DNA of 5,028 bases from Desulfobulbaceae bacterium (lineage in GTDB: Bacteria; Desulfobacterota; Desulfobulbia; Desulfobulbales; UBA5123), in contig JAOUHH010000205.1 of the NCBI GenBank assembly GCA_029865195.1, forward strand, positions 1 to 5,028, given 5' to 3'. Under the pieces are notes generated by a model that did not search any database, was not told the origin of the DNA, and saw nothing but the letters and a program-made list of their open reading frames with translations. The translations under genes and the position numbers were made by a program. Shown piece after piece: positions 1 through 5,028 of this stretch (positions within the stretch are counted from its first letter, which is position 1; each line of letters starts with the position of its first letter).

Positions 1-1092
1 GACGTTGCATTCGATCTCCAGGTGTTCGCCGTTGCTGTGCAGCCAGCGGGAGTCGAAACTGAGGCCATCCTCCAACTCTTCCCGAAAGGCTTCGTGCCAT
101 TTCCGCACATCATCCAGCGAATCCGCGGGCACCAGCTTGGTGATCGGCACCCCGACCAGATCGGCCAGATGATAGCCTCCCATCGCCAGCAGTCGCTCGT
201 TGACGTACTTCAACCTGCCGTCCTGGACAAGGCAGATACCGTCACTGGAATGTTCGGCGAGGTTGCGATACTGGGCAGCACTCTTGTAGAGGGCGCGCTG
301 CGCTTTGCGCCGCTCGGTGACATCCTGAATCATGACGATGATCGACGGGCCGGTCTCGGTGGTGATGGGCAGGAGACTGAGGGAGAGATGGTTGTCGTGC
401 AGTTCCACCTCCTCGCCCTGAATCCGCTGCCGTTTCTCGCCGACGGTGGTAACCAGGGCCATCAGCCGCTCCCGGTTTTCCTCGCCGAAAAAATCATACA
501 GGCTTTTCGCCAGCAGTTTCTCCTCCGACCTTTCGAGAAGATAGGCGGCGGCGGGATTGACATAGACAATCTTGTCGCCGTCGGCGATTTCGATGATGCC
601 TTCCGACATGTTGTCGAAAATCACCTCGAAATGCTTCTTGATAACCAACAGCTCCTTGGTCACCTCGCGCTCGTTCAGGCCGTCGATGCCGACAACCATC
701 CCTTTGAGCTCGGCGCCACCGCCGTTCTCAAACTGCTTGAGCACCGCCAGGACATGGCCGGCACATTTTTTCAACGGCCCCTTGGCGATATAGGCATCGG
801 CGCCGAACTGCACCATCTCCAACTGCTCTTCAGCCGCCAGGCTGGAGAGGATAATGACCCGCACATCCTTGAGATGCGGACGGCTACGCATGGTTCGGCA
901 GAGTTTGTCGCCGCCGATCTTGGGCATCACCAGATCAACAAAGATTGCATCGGGAACAGCCGCGTCCATCATGCTCAGGGCGGCAAGGCCATTACCGGCG
1001 GTCCGGACCCGATAGCCGTTCTCCTCAAGCGTCTGCTGCATGAACTTGAGGATCAACGGATTATTATCAACGACGATGATGTCTTTTAACAT
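1..1092 (-). CDS. Response-regulator receiver protein with two PAS domains (partial, C-terminus off the left edge)
   Basis: This is a cytoplasmic signalling protein; 364 codons are open from ATG at 1092 to base 1 with no stop, so the C-terminal output domain is missing. Residues 1-120 form a CheY-like receiver: beta-1 IIVVDNN, phosphoacceptor Asp53 in FVDLVMP, the Ser83/Ser84 switch position in IILSS, and Lys104 in YIAKG. Residues about 154-263 are a first PAS domain (FDNMSEGIIEI, then IVYVNPAAAYLL) ending in the typical IQDVTERRKAQ linker. Residues about 272-364 start a second PAS domain (YRNLAEHSSDGICLV, LKYVNERLL). The usual second acidic-pocket Asp is Asn10 here. No membrane segment is seen. 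The ATG has no clear Shine-Dalgarno; upstream in-frame codons offer no ATG, GTG or TTG, so this start is preferred. The missing part could be a histidine kinase, GGDEF or other output module; I cannot say which. Confidence 0.9.
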   Translation of the reverse strand, partial: MLKDIIVVDNNPLILKFMQQTLEENGYRVRTAGNGLAALSMMDAAVPDAIFVDLVMPKIGGDKLCRTMRSRPHLKDVRVIILSSLAAEEQLEMVQFGADAYIAKGPLKKCAGHVLAVLKQFENGGGAELKGMVVGIDGLNEREVTKELLVIKKHFEVIFDNMSEGIIEIADGDKIVYVNPAAAYLLERSEEKLLAKSLYDFFGEENRERLMALVTTVGEKRQRIQGEEVELHDNHLSLSLLPITTETGPSIIVMIQDVTERRKAQRALYKSAAQYRNLAEHSSDGICLVQDGRLKYVNERLLAMGGYHLADLVGVPITKLVPADSLDDVRKWHEAFREELEDGLSFDSRWLHSNGEHLEIECNV

Positions 1093-1110
1093 GCGGCGGC
1101 GACCAGCCGT

Positions 1111-1116
1111 ATTATA
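1111..1116 (-). promoter_or_regulatory. Candidate -10 box (TATAAT) for the receiver-PAS gene
   Basis: A perfect TATAAT reads on the minus strand about 18 bases before the ATG at 1092. It implies a very short leader of roughly 12 bases. No good -35 box sits 16-18 bases upstream, so it may depend on an activator or be fortuitous. The spacer carries an imperfect inverted repeat (1120-1137). Confidence 0.35.
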
Positions 1117-1119
1117 CGA

Positions 1120-1137
1120 GCCGGAACAGATCCCGGC
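1120..1137. repeat. Short inverted repeat upstream of the receiver-PAS gene
   Basis: The arms GCCGG and CCGGC (5 bp perfect, extendable with an A-T and a G-T pair) flank a short centre, directly upstream of the TATAAT at 1116-1111. It has no T-run on either side, so it does not look like an intrinsic terminator for the upstream gene. It could be an operator or activator site in the -35 region, or chance in GC-rich DNA. Confidence 0.3.
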
Positions 1138-1187
1138 CAGTGAATGTTGTCTTAAAGAAAATACAAGAGACCCAGTATTCCAAACAG

Positions 1188-2264
1188 TCAGGCTACTTTA
1201 CCCTGTCGCCGCCAATCTTTCAATCGAAGAGGCTGCTTTTTGCTACACCCCGCCAGCACCGTGCGGCAATAGTTGCAGGTAGCGCAAGCCCGGTCACAGC
1301 CGGCAAGCGTCTCCAGAAAATCCGCCGGCAGGAGCTCGTTGGCGACATGCATCTGCTCCGCCAGCCAGTCGGTGGTGTCGGCAAGGCTGAGCAGGTTGCC
1401 GCTAAACGCCCCCGTTAGATAGGCGTCGATAACCCGTTGCAGGAACGCCACCCCCAGGGTGCGGCCGCACAACTTCACCACCCCGGCCAACCCTTCATAC
1501 CGGCCCAAGTCCTCGGGACGGATCAGGGGCGATTGCAAGACGGCCTCCGGATGGGCGGCCACATAGCGCCGGCAACCAAAGGAATCGTTCATCGCGCCGC
1601 AACGCTCACCGGCAAGGCCGGTGTTGGCAAGGGCGATATGGGCATCATGGGCAAGCTTGAACGGACAGCGGGAGAGACACCCCTCGTTGCCGAGCAGGGT
1701 GAGCACCAAATCGGGATAACGCTCGCGGCAGCGGGCCGCTATTTCACCAAGCCGCGTCAGGGAGCGATTCAGGTTCCGATCGAGGATGATCTTGGCCGGC
1801 GGCCTGAAACCGGACGCCGCCACATACTGCCGCCAGGCGACAATCCCCTCGAAAGAGTCGATCAGGCAGTTGACGCTCGGCACCGCCTCCAGACCGGCGC
1901 AGAGCCCGGGGTCGACGTCGGCCAGCGCCTGCAGGAGATAGTGATCGGCAAAAACCACGCCGTCAAGCTGCCCGGCCGCGGCCAACCGCGCAAGGCTCGC
2001 GGTGAGCCCGCGCAAAAACACCGTATCGAAATAACGGCCGGGAGCGGAGAACCTGCTGTTTAACAGCGCATACTTGCGCACCCCCGGCACCTCCCGCAAC
2101 CGGTCGCGCAGCTCCTCCTCCCGAATGGCGTCGACACCGTGCCGCGAATCAAGCCGCATCTCGCCGGCAAGACGGAAATGCAGCGAATGCAGCCGGGAGG
2201 ATCGCTCCCGCAGAAAAGCGGCGTAGCCCGCATCCGGCAGAAACGGCACATCGAAAAGGATCAT
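1188..2264 (-). CDS. U32-peptidase-like protein with two cysteine clusters (probable Fe-S protein)
   Basis: This 358-residue soluble protein resembles the U32 family, whose members (UbiU, UbiV, TrhP/YegQ, RlhA) mostly do oxygen-independent hydroxylation of quinone precursors or RNA using a Fe-S cluster rather than proteolysis. Visible signs are a barrel-like N-terminal half (GVVFADHYLL at 102-111, VPSVNCLIDSFEG at 128-140, PPAKIILDRNLNRSL at 155-169) and the core motif LLGNEGCLSRCPF (Cys196, Cys200). Cys222 and Cys231 follow, then SPLIRPEDLGRYEG and VVKLCGRTL (245-270), as in other U32 proteins. A second cluster lies near the C-terminus: Cys323, Cys327, Cys330, Cys333 (spacing C-x3-C-x2-C-x2-C), plus Cys340. 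No signal peptide or membrane segment is seen. The start ATG overlaps the stop of the flavoprotein gene by 4 bases, with GGAG 8 bases upstream (2276-2273), so the two are translationally coupled. Exact substrate unknown. Confidence 0.8.
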   Translation of the reverse strand: MILFDVPFLPDAGYAAFLRERSSRLHSLHFRLAGEMRLDSRHGVDAIREEELRDRLREVPGVRKYALLNSRFSAPGRYFDTVFLRGLTASLARLAAAGQLDGVVFADHYLLQALADVDPGLCAGLEAVPSVNCLIDSFEGIVAWRQYVAASGFRPPAKIILDRNLNRSLTRLGEIAARCRERYPDLVLTLLGNEGCLSRCPFKLAHDAHIALANTGLAGERCGAMNDSFGCRRYVAAHPEAVLQSPLIRPEDLGRYEGLAGVVKLCGRTLGVAFLQRVIDAYLTGAFSGNLLSLADTTDWLAEQMHVANELLPADFLETLAGCDRACATCNYCRTVLAGCSKKQPLRLKDWRRQGKVA

Positions 2265-3328
2265 CGCATCAACTCCGGATAGCGGCTGGCGACATAACGG
2301 CAGGCAAGGGGCGACAACAGCCGCTGCAGGGGATTGAGGTTATGGAATGAGTGCAAAAAGGCAAGGGGGTCGGCGGCGCGATTGATCCGCTCCATGAGCC
2401 ACTGATAGTTATCCCGGCCGAACCGTTCCCAGAGATAACGGTTGACGATGCTCGCCCGCAACCGGTCGCCGAAAAACCTCTGCGCCGCCGCGACATAATC
2501 CGTGTTGTTGATGATGCTCTGGGCGGCCAGGAAGCCCGAGGTGATGGCGCTGCGCATGCCGAACCCCCAGAGCAGATCCTGCAACCCGGCCGCCTCGCCG
2601 ACGCAGAGGCTCACCCCGCGCCGAAAAACCGGTCTGGCGGCAAAGGCGCCCATCCCCCCCACCGGGCGGGGCGATTCCATCTTGAGAGCGACCAGCCGCC
2701 CGAACATCTCGCCGGTGGCGTCGAAGCAGTTGTTGATTTCGCCAAAGCGGTCGAACAGCACCGTGCAGAGGCAGCCGTAGCCTCGGCTCACCAACAGATA
2801 CGAGTAGCCTTTGAAGGCGGCGGCATCGTTGACCAGACCGTAGGCGACATCCGCCATGCCGGTGGCAAAAACAACCCCCTTGGCGATGGCGAACAGGTGA
2901 TGGGGCAAGGGACCGCTGGCGATGATATCCGCCTCGGGCAACGGTAGTTCGGCATGGTAACGGATGGTAACCCCAAGCGCCTCGGCCTGCTGCCGCAGCC
3001 CTTGGTCGAGACTGCCCACCAAATCGCCCCGTTTGACCAAATAGAAAGCGGGCTTCGCGCAGGAAAACTGCCAGGATTTCGTGCCGTTGCTGACGGTAAG
3101 CTCGGAGAAGGGGTGGCAATCAAAATTGATCGCAAGCCCCATCGCCTGCAGGTCGGCGACGATATCGCCGTCCACCGACCAGTTCTCAAGCCCCTGCATG
3201 TCGCCGTGAAAACGCTGGCCGCTGTCGCCATGTTTTTCATAAACCGTGACCGCAAAACCGGCCCGCGCCAGGTTGATCGCCGCCGTCATCCCGGCCGGCC
3301 CGCTGCCGGCGATCCGAATTGTTTTCAT
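2261..3328 (-). CDS. FAD-dependent oxidoreductase, geranylgeranyl reductase-like
   Basis: This 355-residue cytoplasmic flavoprotein has a Rossmann FAD site at the extreme N-terminus: IRIAGSGPAGMTAA (Gly8, Gly10, Gly13) and the ribose-binding acidic residue Glu31 in VTVYEKH. YLVKRGDLVGSL at 96-107 matches the RxxL segment of the PHBH / geranylgeranyl reductase group. GVVFATG is at 151-157. The second FAD motif is GEAAGLQDLLWGFGMRSA (244-261), followed by the usual helix GFLAAQSI. The YxWxFP segment typical of lipid-reducing geranylgeranyl reductases is not evident; the corresponding stretch reads GYSYLLVSRGYG, so the substrate may differ. Length is near the short end of the family. The ATG at 3328 is preceded by a G-rich stretch (GGGGGCGGG) that may serve as a weak ribosome site. 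It is the first gene of a coupled pair with the U32-like gene. It probably reduces or oxidises a lipid, quinone or cofactor, but nothing visible identifies which. Confidence 0.82.
   Translation of the reverse strand: MKTIRIAGSGPAGMTAAINLARAGFAVTVYEKHGDSGQRFHGDMQGLENWSVDGDIVADLQAMGLAINFDCHPFSELTVSNGTKSWQFSCAKPAFYLVKRGDLVGSLDQGLRQQAEALGVTIRYHAELPLPEADIIASGPLPHHLFAIAKGVVFATGMADVAYGLVNDAAAFKGYSYLLVSRGYGCLCTVLFDRFGEINNCFDATGEMFGRLVALKMESPRPVGGMGAFAARPVFRRGVSLCVGEAAGLQDLLWGFGMRSAITSGFLAAQSIINNTDYVAAAQRFFGDRLRASIVNRYLWERFGRDNYQWLMERINRAADPLAFLHSFHNLNPLQRLLSPLACRYVASRYPELMR
2273..2276 (-). promoter_or_regulatory. Shine-Dalgarno (GGAG) of the U32-like gene inside the flavoprotein gene
   Basis: GGAG lies 8 bases before the ATG at 2264, within the last codons of the upstream flavoprotein gene. 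With the ATGA stop/start overlap, it supports this start and translational coupling. Another ATG at 2269-2267 lies in the frame of the upstream gene and meets its stop after one codon, so it is not an alternative. Confidence 0.7.
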
Positions 3329-3346
3329 ACCCGCCCCCGCCGCCGC

Positions 3347-3363
3347 GGCAGTTGAGAACTGCC
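3347..3363. repeat. Perfect 7-bp inverted repeat in the flavoprotein operon leader
   Basis: The sequence is GGCAGTT, a 3-base centre GAG, then AACTGCC on the plus strand. On the minus strand it lies 19-35 bases before the flavoprotein ATG and about 25 bases past the TATAAT at 3393-3388. It is either an operator within the transcribed leader or an RNA hairpin close to the ribosome site. No T-run follows, so it is not an intrinsic terminator. Confidence 0.5.
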
Positions 3364-3387
3364 CAACACAAATTATCCCATAAGGCG

Positions 3388-3415
3388 ATTATACGCACTT
3401 GCACGGAGAAACCAA
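3388..3415 (-). promoter_or_regulatory. Candidate sigma-70 promoter for the flavoprotein/U32 operon
   Basis: On the minus strand a perfect TATAAT (3393-3388) is preceded at 16 bases by TTGGTT (3415-3410), which shares TTG with the -35 consensus. Transcription would start near 3381 and give a leader of about 53 bases containing the 3347-3363 inverted repeat. The -10 is strong and the -35 weak. Confidence 0.5.
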
Positions 3416-3534
3416 ACAACGAAAACGACAGACCGGCCACCCCCACCGATCCGGCAGCAAGGTCCCGCCCCTCAAAACGCTATCGCCGCCCGCATGCCCT
3501 GACCGCCGGATTGCCCCTTTCCGCGTCCCGACAC

Positions 3535-3546
3535 GCTGCCGGCAGC
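3535..3546. repeat. 12-base perfect palindrome GCTGCCGGCAGC
   Basis: The self-complementary sequence GCTGCC/GGCAGC lies mid-way in the divergent region, followed on the plus strand by TCATTTTTG. As RNA its stem would be only about 4 bp with a CCGG loop, so it is a poor terminator. It could be a regulator site, or chance in GC-rich DNA. Confidence 0.25.
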
Positions 3547-3635
3547 TCATTTTTGATCGCACAAAAGCCGCTTCCGGACAAAGCAAGCCCCCCCGAGCCT
3601 TAGGCGCAACATAACTCCTCGTAATCACGCAATAA

Positions 3636-3662
3636 AAAAAATATACCCCGACGATATTTTTT
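3636..3662. repeat. A/T-rich 9-bp inverted repeat, UP-element-like, upstream of the kamA promoter
   Basis: The arms AAAAAATAT (3636-3644) and ATATTTTTT (3654-3662) are perfectly complementary around the 9-base centre ACCCCGACG. The right arm abuts the candidate -35 box at 3664. A-tracts and T-tracts in this position resemble an UP element bound by the RNA polymerase alpha subunit, or an intrinsically bent or nucleoid-protein site. Either would be regulatory; the role is inferred from position only. Confidence 0.4.
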
Positions 3663-3663
3663 C

Positions 3664-3692
3664 TTGCTTTCCGCATACAACAAACATATAAG
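3664..3692 (+). promoter_or_regulatory. Candidate sigma-70 promoter for kamA
   Basis: The -35 TTGCTT (3664-3669) and -10 TATAAG (3687-3692, 5 of 6 consensus) are separated by exactly 17 bases. An A/T-rich UP-like sequence lies immediately upstream. The start would be near 3699, giving a leader of about 119 bases that includes the hairpin at 3761-3784. Confidence 0.5.
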
Positions 3693-3760
3693 GGTTGAAA
3701 GAGGGGCAATTGTAAGACGTACCATTTTTTCACCCAAAAACAGAGGCATACACAGGCATC

Positions 3761-3784
3761 CCTGACTGTCCCACGACAGCCAGG
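3761..3784 (+). promoter_or_regulatory. Strong hairpin in the kamA 5' leader
   Basis: The arms CCTGACTGTC and GACAGCCAGG pair at 9 of 10 positions (one internal A/C mismatch) around a 4-base loop CCAC. It ends 22 bases before the Shine-Dalgarno. No U-run follows, so it is not a complete intrinsic terminator. It may be an mRNA stability element, a translational control hairpin or a protein-binding site. Confidence 0.5.
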
Positions 3785-3806
3785 TACAACGTGTTACATT
3801 TGAAAC

Positions 3807-3811
3807 AGGAG
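3807..3811 (+). promoter_or_regulatory. Shine-Dalgarno (AGGAG) of kamA
   Basis: AGGAG is placed 6 bases before the ATG at 3818. It fixes the start and therefore shows that the long N-terminal extension of this aminomutase is translated. Confidence 0.8.
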
Positions 3812-3817
3812 ATAACC

Positions 3818-5028
3818 ATGCAGCAGACAATTGGTAATTGCGAAGTCGAGGAACCCCCATCTACTCTTGCGGAAATCCTTGAGGCCGAAGAGGAGCCTCC
3901 AGGTCAGGCGGCGACGAAAGCCCTCCTGTTCAACGATCCTCTTGCCTCACCGACCCCCGCCATCCTCCCCTTTCCGATCACCCGTCGGAAAACCGCGCAG
4001 AAAAATTACCGTACCAGAGAGTTCCGCAAAAAATACTTTCCCGGCGTCAGTTCCAAGGAATGGAATTCCTGGCAGTGGCAGGTGGCTCACCGTATCCGTA
4101 CCGTGGAGCGGCTGCGCGCCATTCTTCCCCTGAGCCCTGCCGAAGAACAGGCCCTGAGCCAGGACGGGATCATGCTCCCCTTCGCGGTGACGCCCTACTA
4201 TATGAGCCTGGTTTCCCCCGACGATCCTCTTCATCCGATCCGGCGGGCCGTGGTACCCGACATCAACGAACTCCGCAAAGGCCCCGGCGAGGAGGACGAC
4301 CCCCTGGGTGAGGATTCCCAGAGCCCGGTGCATGGTCTGATCCATCGCTATCCCGACCGGGTCCTTTTCCTGGTCCACGATTTCTGCTCCACCTACTGCC
4401 GCTACTGCACCCGCTCGCGGCTGGTTGGGCACGGCGGCGTCAACGCCAGCCAGGCCCGCCTGGAAAAGGCCATTCAATACATCAGCGCCACCCCCACCAT
4501 CCGGGACGTTTTGCTCTCCGGCGGCGACCCGCTGCTGTTGAACGACAACAAGCTCGAATGGCTGCTGGCCCGCCTGCGCCTCATCCCGCACGTGGAGGTG
4601 ATCCGCATCGGCACCAAGGTGCCGGCGGTGCTGCCGCAACGGATCACCCCCAAGCTGGTGCGGATGCTCCGCCGCTATCACCCCCTGTGGATGAGCCTGC
4701 ATTTCATGCATCCCGACGAATGCACCCCGGAAACCAACCACGCCTGCTCGATGCTGGCCGACGCCGGCATCCCGCTCGGCTCGCAGACCGTGCTGCTCAA
4801 AGGCATCAACGATGACGTGGAAACCATGAAAAACCTCGTCCACGGGATGATGAAGATGCGGGTGCGGCCGTACTATCTCTACCAGTGCGATCCCATCACC
4901 GGCTCCTCGCATTTCCGTACCCCGGTGAGCAAGGGGCTCGACATCATCAAGGGGCTGCGGGGGCACACCAGCGGCTACGGCGTCCCCACCTATGTCATCG
5001 ACGCCCCCGGTGGCGGCGGCAAGATCCC
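3818..5028 (+). CDS. kamA: Lysine 2,3-aminomutase, KamA-family radical SAM/PLP enzyme (partial, C-terminus off the right edge)
   Basis: The enzyme converts L-lysine to L-beta-lysine using SAM, a 4Fe-4S cluster and PLP. The 403 complete codons align closely with the Clostridium subterminale enzyme as I recall it, with a constant offset of +65. The radical SAM motif CSTYCRYC gives Cys190, Cys194, Cys197 (125/129/132). Arg199 (134) follows it. HRYPDR holds Arg177 and Arg181. SGGDPL at 234-239 is the SAM-contact motif. Asp358 in YQCD (293) and Asp395 (330) are the residues that bind the substrate side-chain amine. PGGGGK ends in Lys402 (337), the PLP Schiff-base lysine. The N-terminal helix motif WNSWQWQ is also present. 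The first ~65 residues are an extra acidic, Pro-rich then basic extension. About 80 C-terminal residues are missing. Both Asp residues favour lysine over glutamate as substrate. The product could feed an osmolyte (ablA/ablB) or lysine fermentation; arginine 2,3-aminomutase is a less likely alternative. Confidence 0.9.
   Translation, partial: MQQTIGNCEVEEPPSTLAEILEAEEEPPGQAATKALLFNDPLASPTPAILPFPITRRKTAQKNYRTREFRKKYFPGVSSKEWNSWQWQVAHRIRTVERLRAILPLSPAEEQALSQDGIMLPFAVTPYYMSLVSPDDPLHPIRRAVVPDINELRKGPGEEDDPLGEDSQSPVHGLIHRYPDRVLFLVHDFCSTYCRYCTRSRLVGHGGVNASQARLEKAIQYISATPTIRDVLLSGGDPLLLNDNKLEWLLARLRLIPHVEVIRIGTKVPAVLPQRITPKLVRMLRRYHPLWMSLHFMHPDECTPETNHACSMLADAGIPLGSQTVLLKGINDDVETMKNLVHGMMKMRVRPYYLYQCDPITGSSHFRTPVSKGLDIIKGLRGHTSGYGVPTYVIDAPGGGGKI

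Larger units (their letters stand above)
3329..3817. other. Divergent intergenic region between the flavoprotein operon and kamA
   Basis: This 489-base stretch has no convincing gene. Its left part (to about 3600) is GC- and C-rich on the plus strand. Its right part (about 3605-3820) is clearly AT-richer, as expected for a promoter and leader. It holds a minus-strand TATAAT with a leader inverted repeat, a 12-base palindrome at 3535-3546, an A/T inverted repeat at 3636-3662, a plausible sigma-70 promoter at 3664-3692 and a hairpin at 3761-3784. Open frames here give low-complexity, Arg/Pro/Ser/Cys-rich products with no family resemblance. I see no lysine-riboswitch or other known riboswitch core in either leader. 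Confidence 0.7.

Noticed and set aside
22..1089. 355-codon plus-strand open frame
   Set aside because: It is antisense to the receiver-PAS gene, whose product has clear domain motifs. The opposite-strand product is low-complexity, His/Gln/Asp-rich, with no recognisable family; long antisense frames are common in GC-rich DNA.
1437..2063. 208-codon plus-strand frame within the U32-like gene
   Set aside because: It is an antisense shadow, Gln/Gly/Arg-rich without motifs, while the minus strand shows U32 motifs and coupling to its neighbour.
2351..3119. Plus-strand frame 2351-2947 and shifted minus-strand frame 2409-3119 within the flavoprotein gene
   Set aside because: Both overlap a gene with two intact FAD motifs; their products are Arg/Ala/Gly-rich with no family resemblance.
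3761..3790. Hairpin read as an intrinsic terminator
   Set aside because: The stem is followed by TACAACGTGTTAC, with no U-tract.
3699..3817. Lysine riboswitch in the kamA leader
   Set aside because: The leader is only about 119 bases and shows one simple hairpin, not the five-helix junction of roughly 170 bases that the lysine riboswitch needs.
3319..3860. Small open frames across the divergent intergenic region (for example minus 3389-3733 and plus 3319-3603)
   Set aside because: Product composition is atypical (Arg/Pro/Ser/Cys-rich), they lack plausible ribosome sites or motifs, and they overlap the predicted promoters and leaders.
3947..4966. 339-codon minus-strand open frame
   Set aside because: It is fully antisense to the lysine 2,3-aminomutase, whose catalytic motifs are beyond doubt; the antisense product is a His/Gly/Val-rich shadow.
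1..5028. CRISPR array, tRNA, rRNA, insertion sequence or attachment site
   Set aside because: No regularly spaced direct repeats, no cloverleaf-like sequence, no transposase motifs and no terminal repeats were seen.

Overview
The window is a GC-rich (about 60%) bacterial chromosome segment with four protein-coding genes. Three lie on the minus strand (positions 3328 down to 1) and one on the plus strand (3818 to the right edge). No RNA genes, mobile elements or CRISPR arrays are visible. The gene types suggest an anaerobic or facultatively anaerobic, GC-rich Gram-negative bacterium. They are a multi-PAS signalling protein, a U32-type Cys-rich protein paired with a small flavoprotein, and a long lysine 2,3-aminomutase. 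A delta-proteobacterial / Desulfobacterota-type lineage fits best, but this is an inference from gene content, not from a marker gene.

Layout: positions 1-1092 (minus) hold the first 364 codons of a receiver-PAS-PAS signalling protein that runs off the left edge. Positions 1188-2264 (minus) encode a 358-residue U32-peptidase-like protein with two cysteine clusters. Positions 2261-3328 (minus) encode a 355-residue FAD-dependent oxidoreductase related to the geranylgeranyl reductase / PHBH-fold family. The last two overlap by 4 bases (ATGA) and are almost certainly translationally coupled. Positions 3329-3817 are a 489-base divergent intergenic region. It holds candidate promoters for both directions, a perfect 7-bp inverted repeat in the flavoprotein leader, an A/T-rich inverted repeat next to the kamA promoter, and a strong hairpin in the kamA leader. 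Positions 3818-5028 (plus) encode a lysine 2,3-aminomutase-family radical SAM enzyme, cut by the right edge just after its PLP-binding lysine.

How they may work together: the flavoprotein and the U32-like protein form one two-gene unit, probably a redox or anaerobic-modification pair with an unknown substrate. By analogy with UbiU/UbiV this could be an oxygen-independent hydroxylation, but that is a hypothesis. The signalling gene downstream has its own TATAAT box and may be transcribed separately or by read-through. The aminomutase makes beta-lysine, used either for an osmolyte (N-epsilon-acetyl-beta-lysine) or for lysine breakdown. The partner gene that would decide between these lies outside the window. 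The most notable items are the coupled flavoprotein/U32 pair, the aminomutase's roughly 65-residue N-terminal extension, and the inverted repeats in both leaders of the divergent region.
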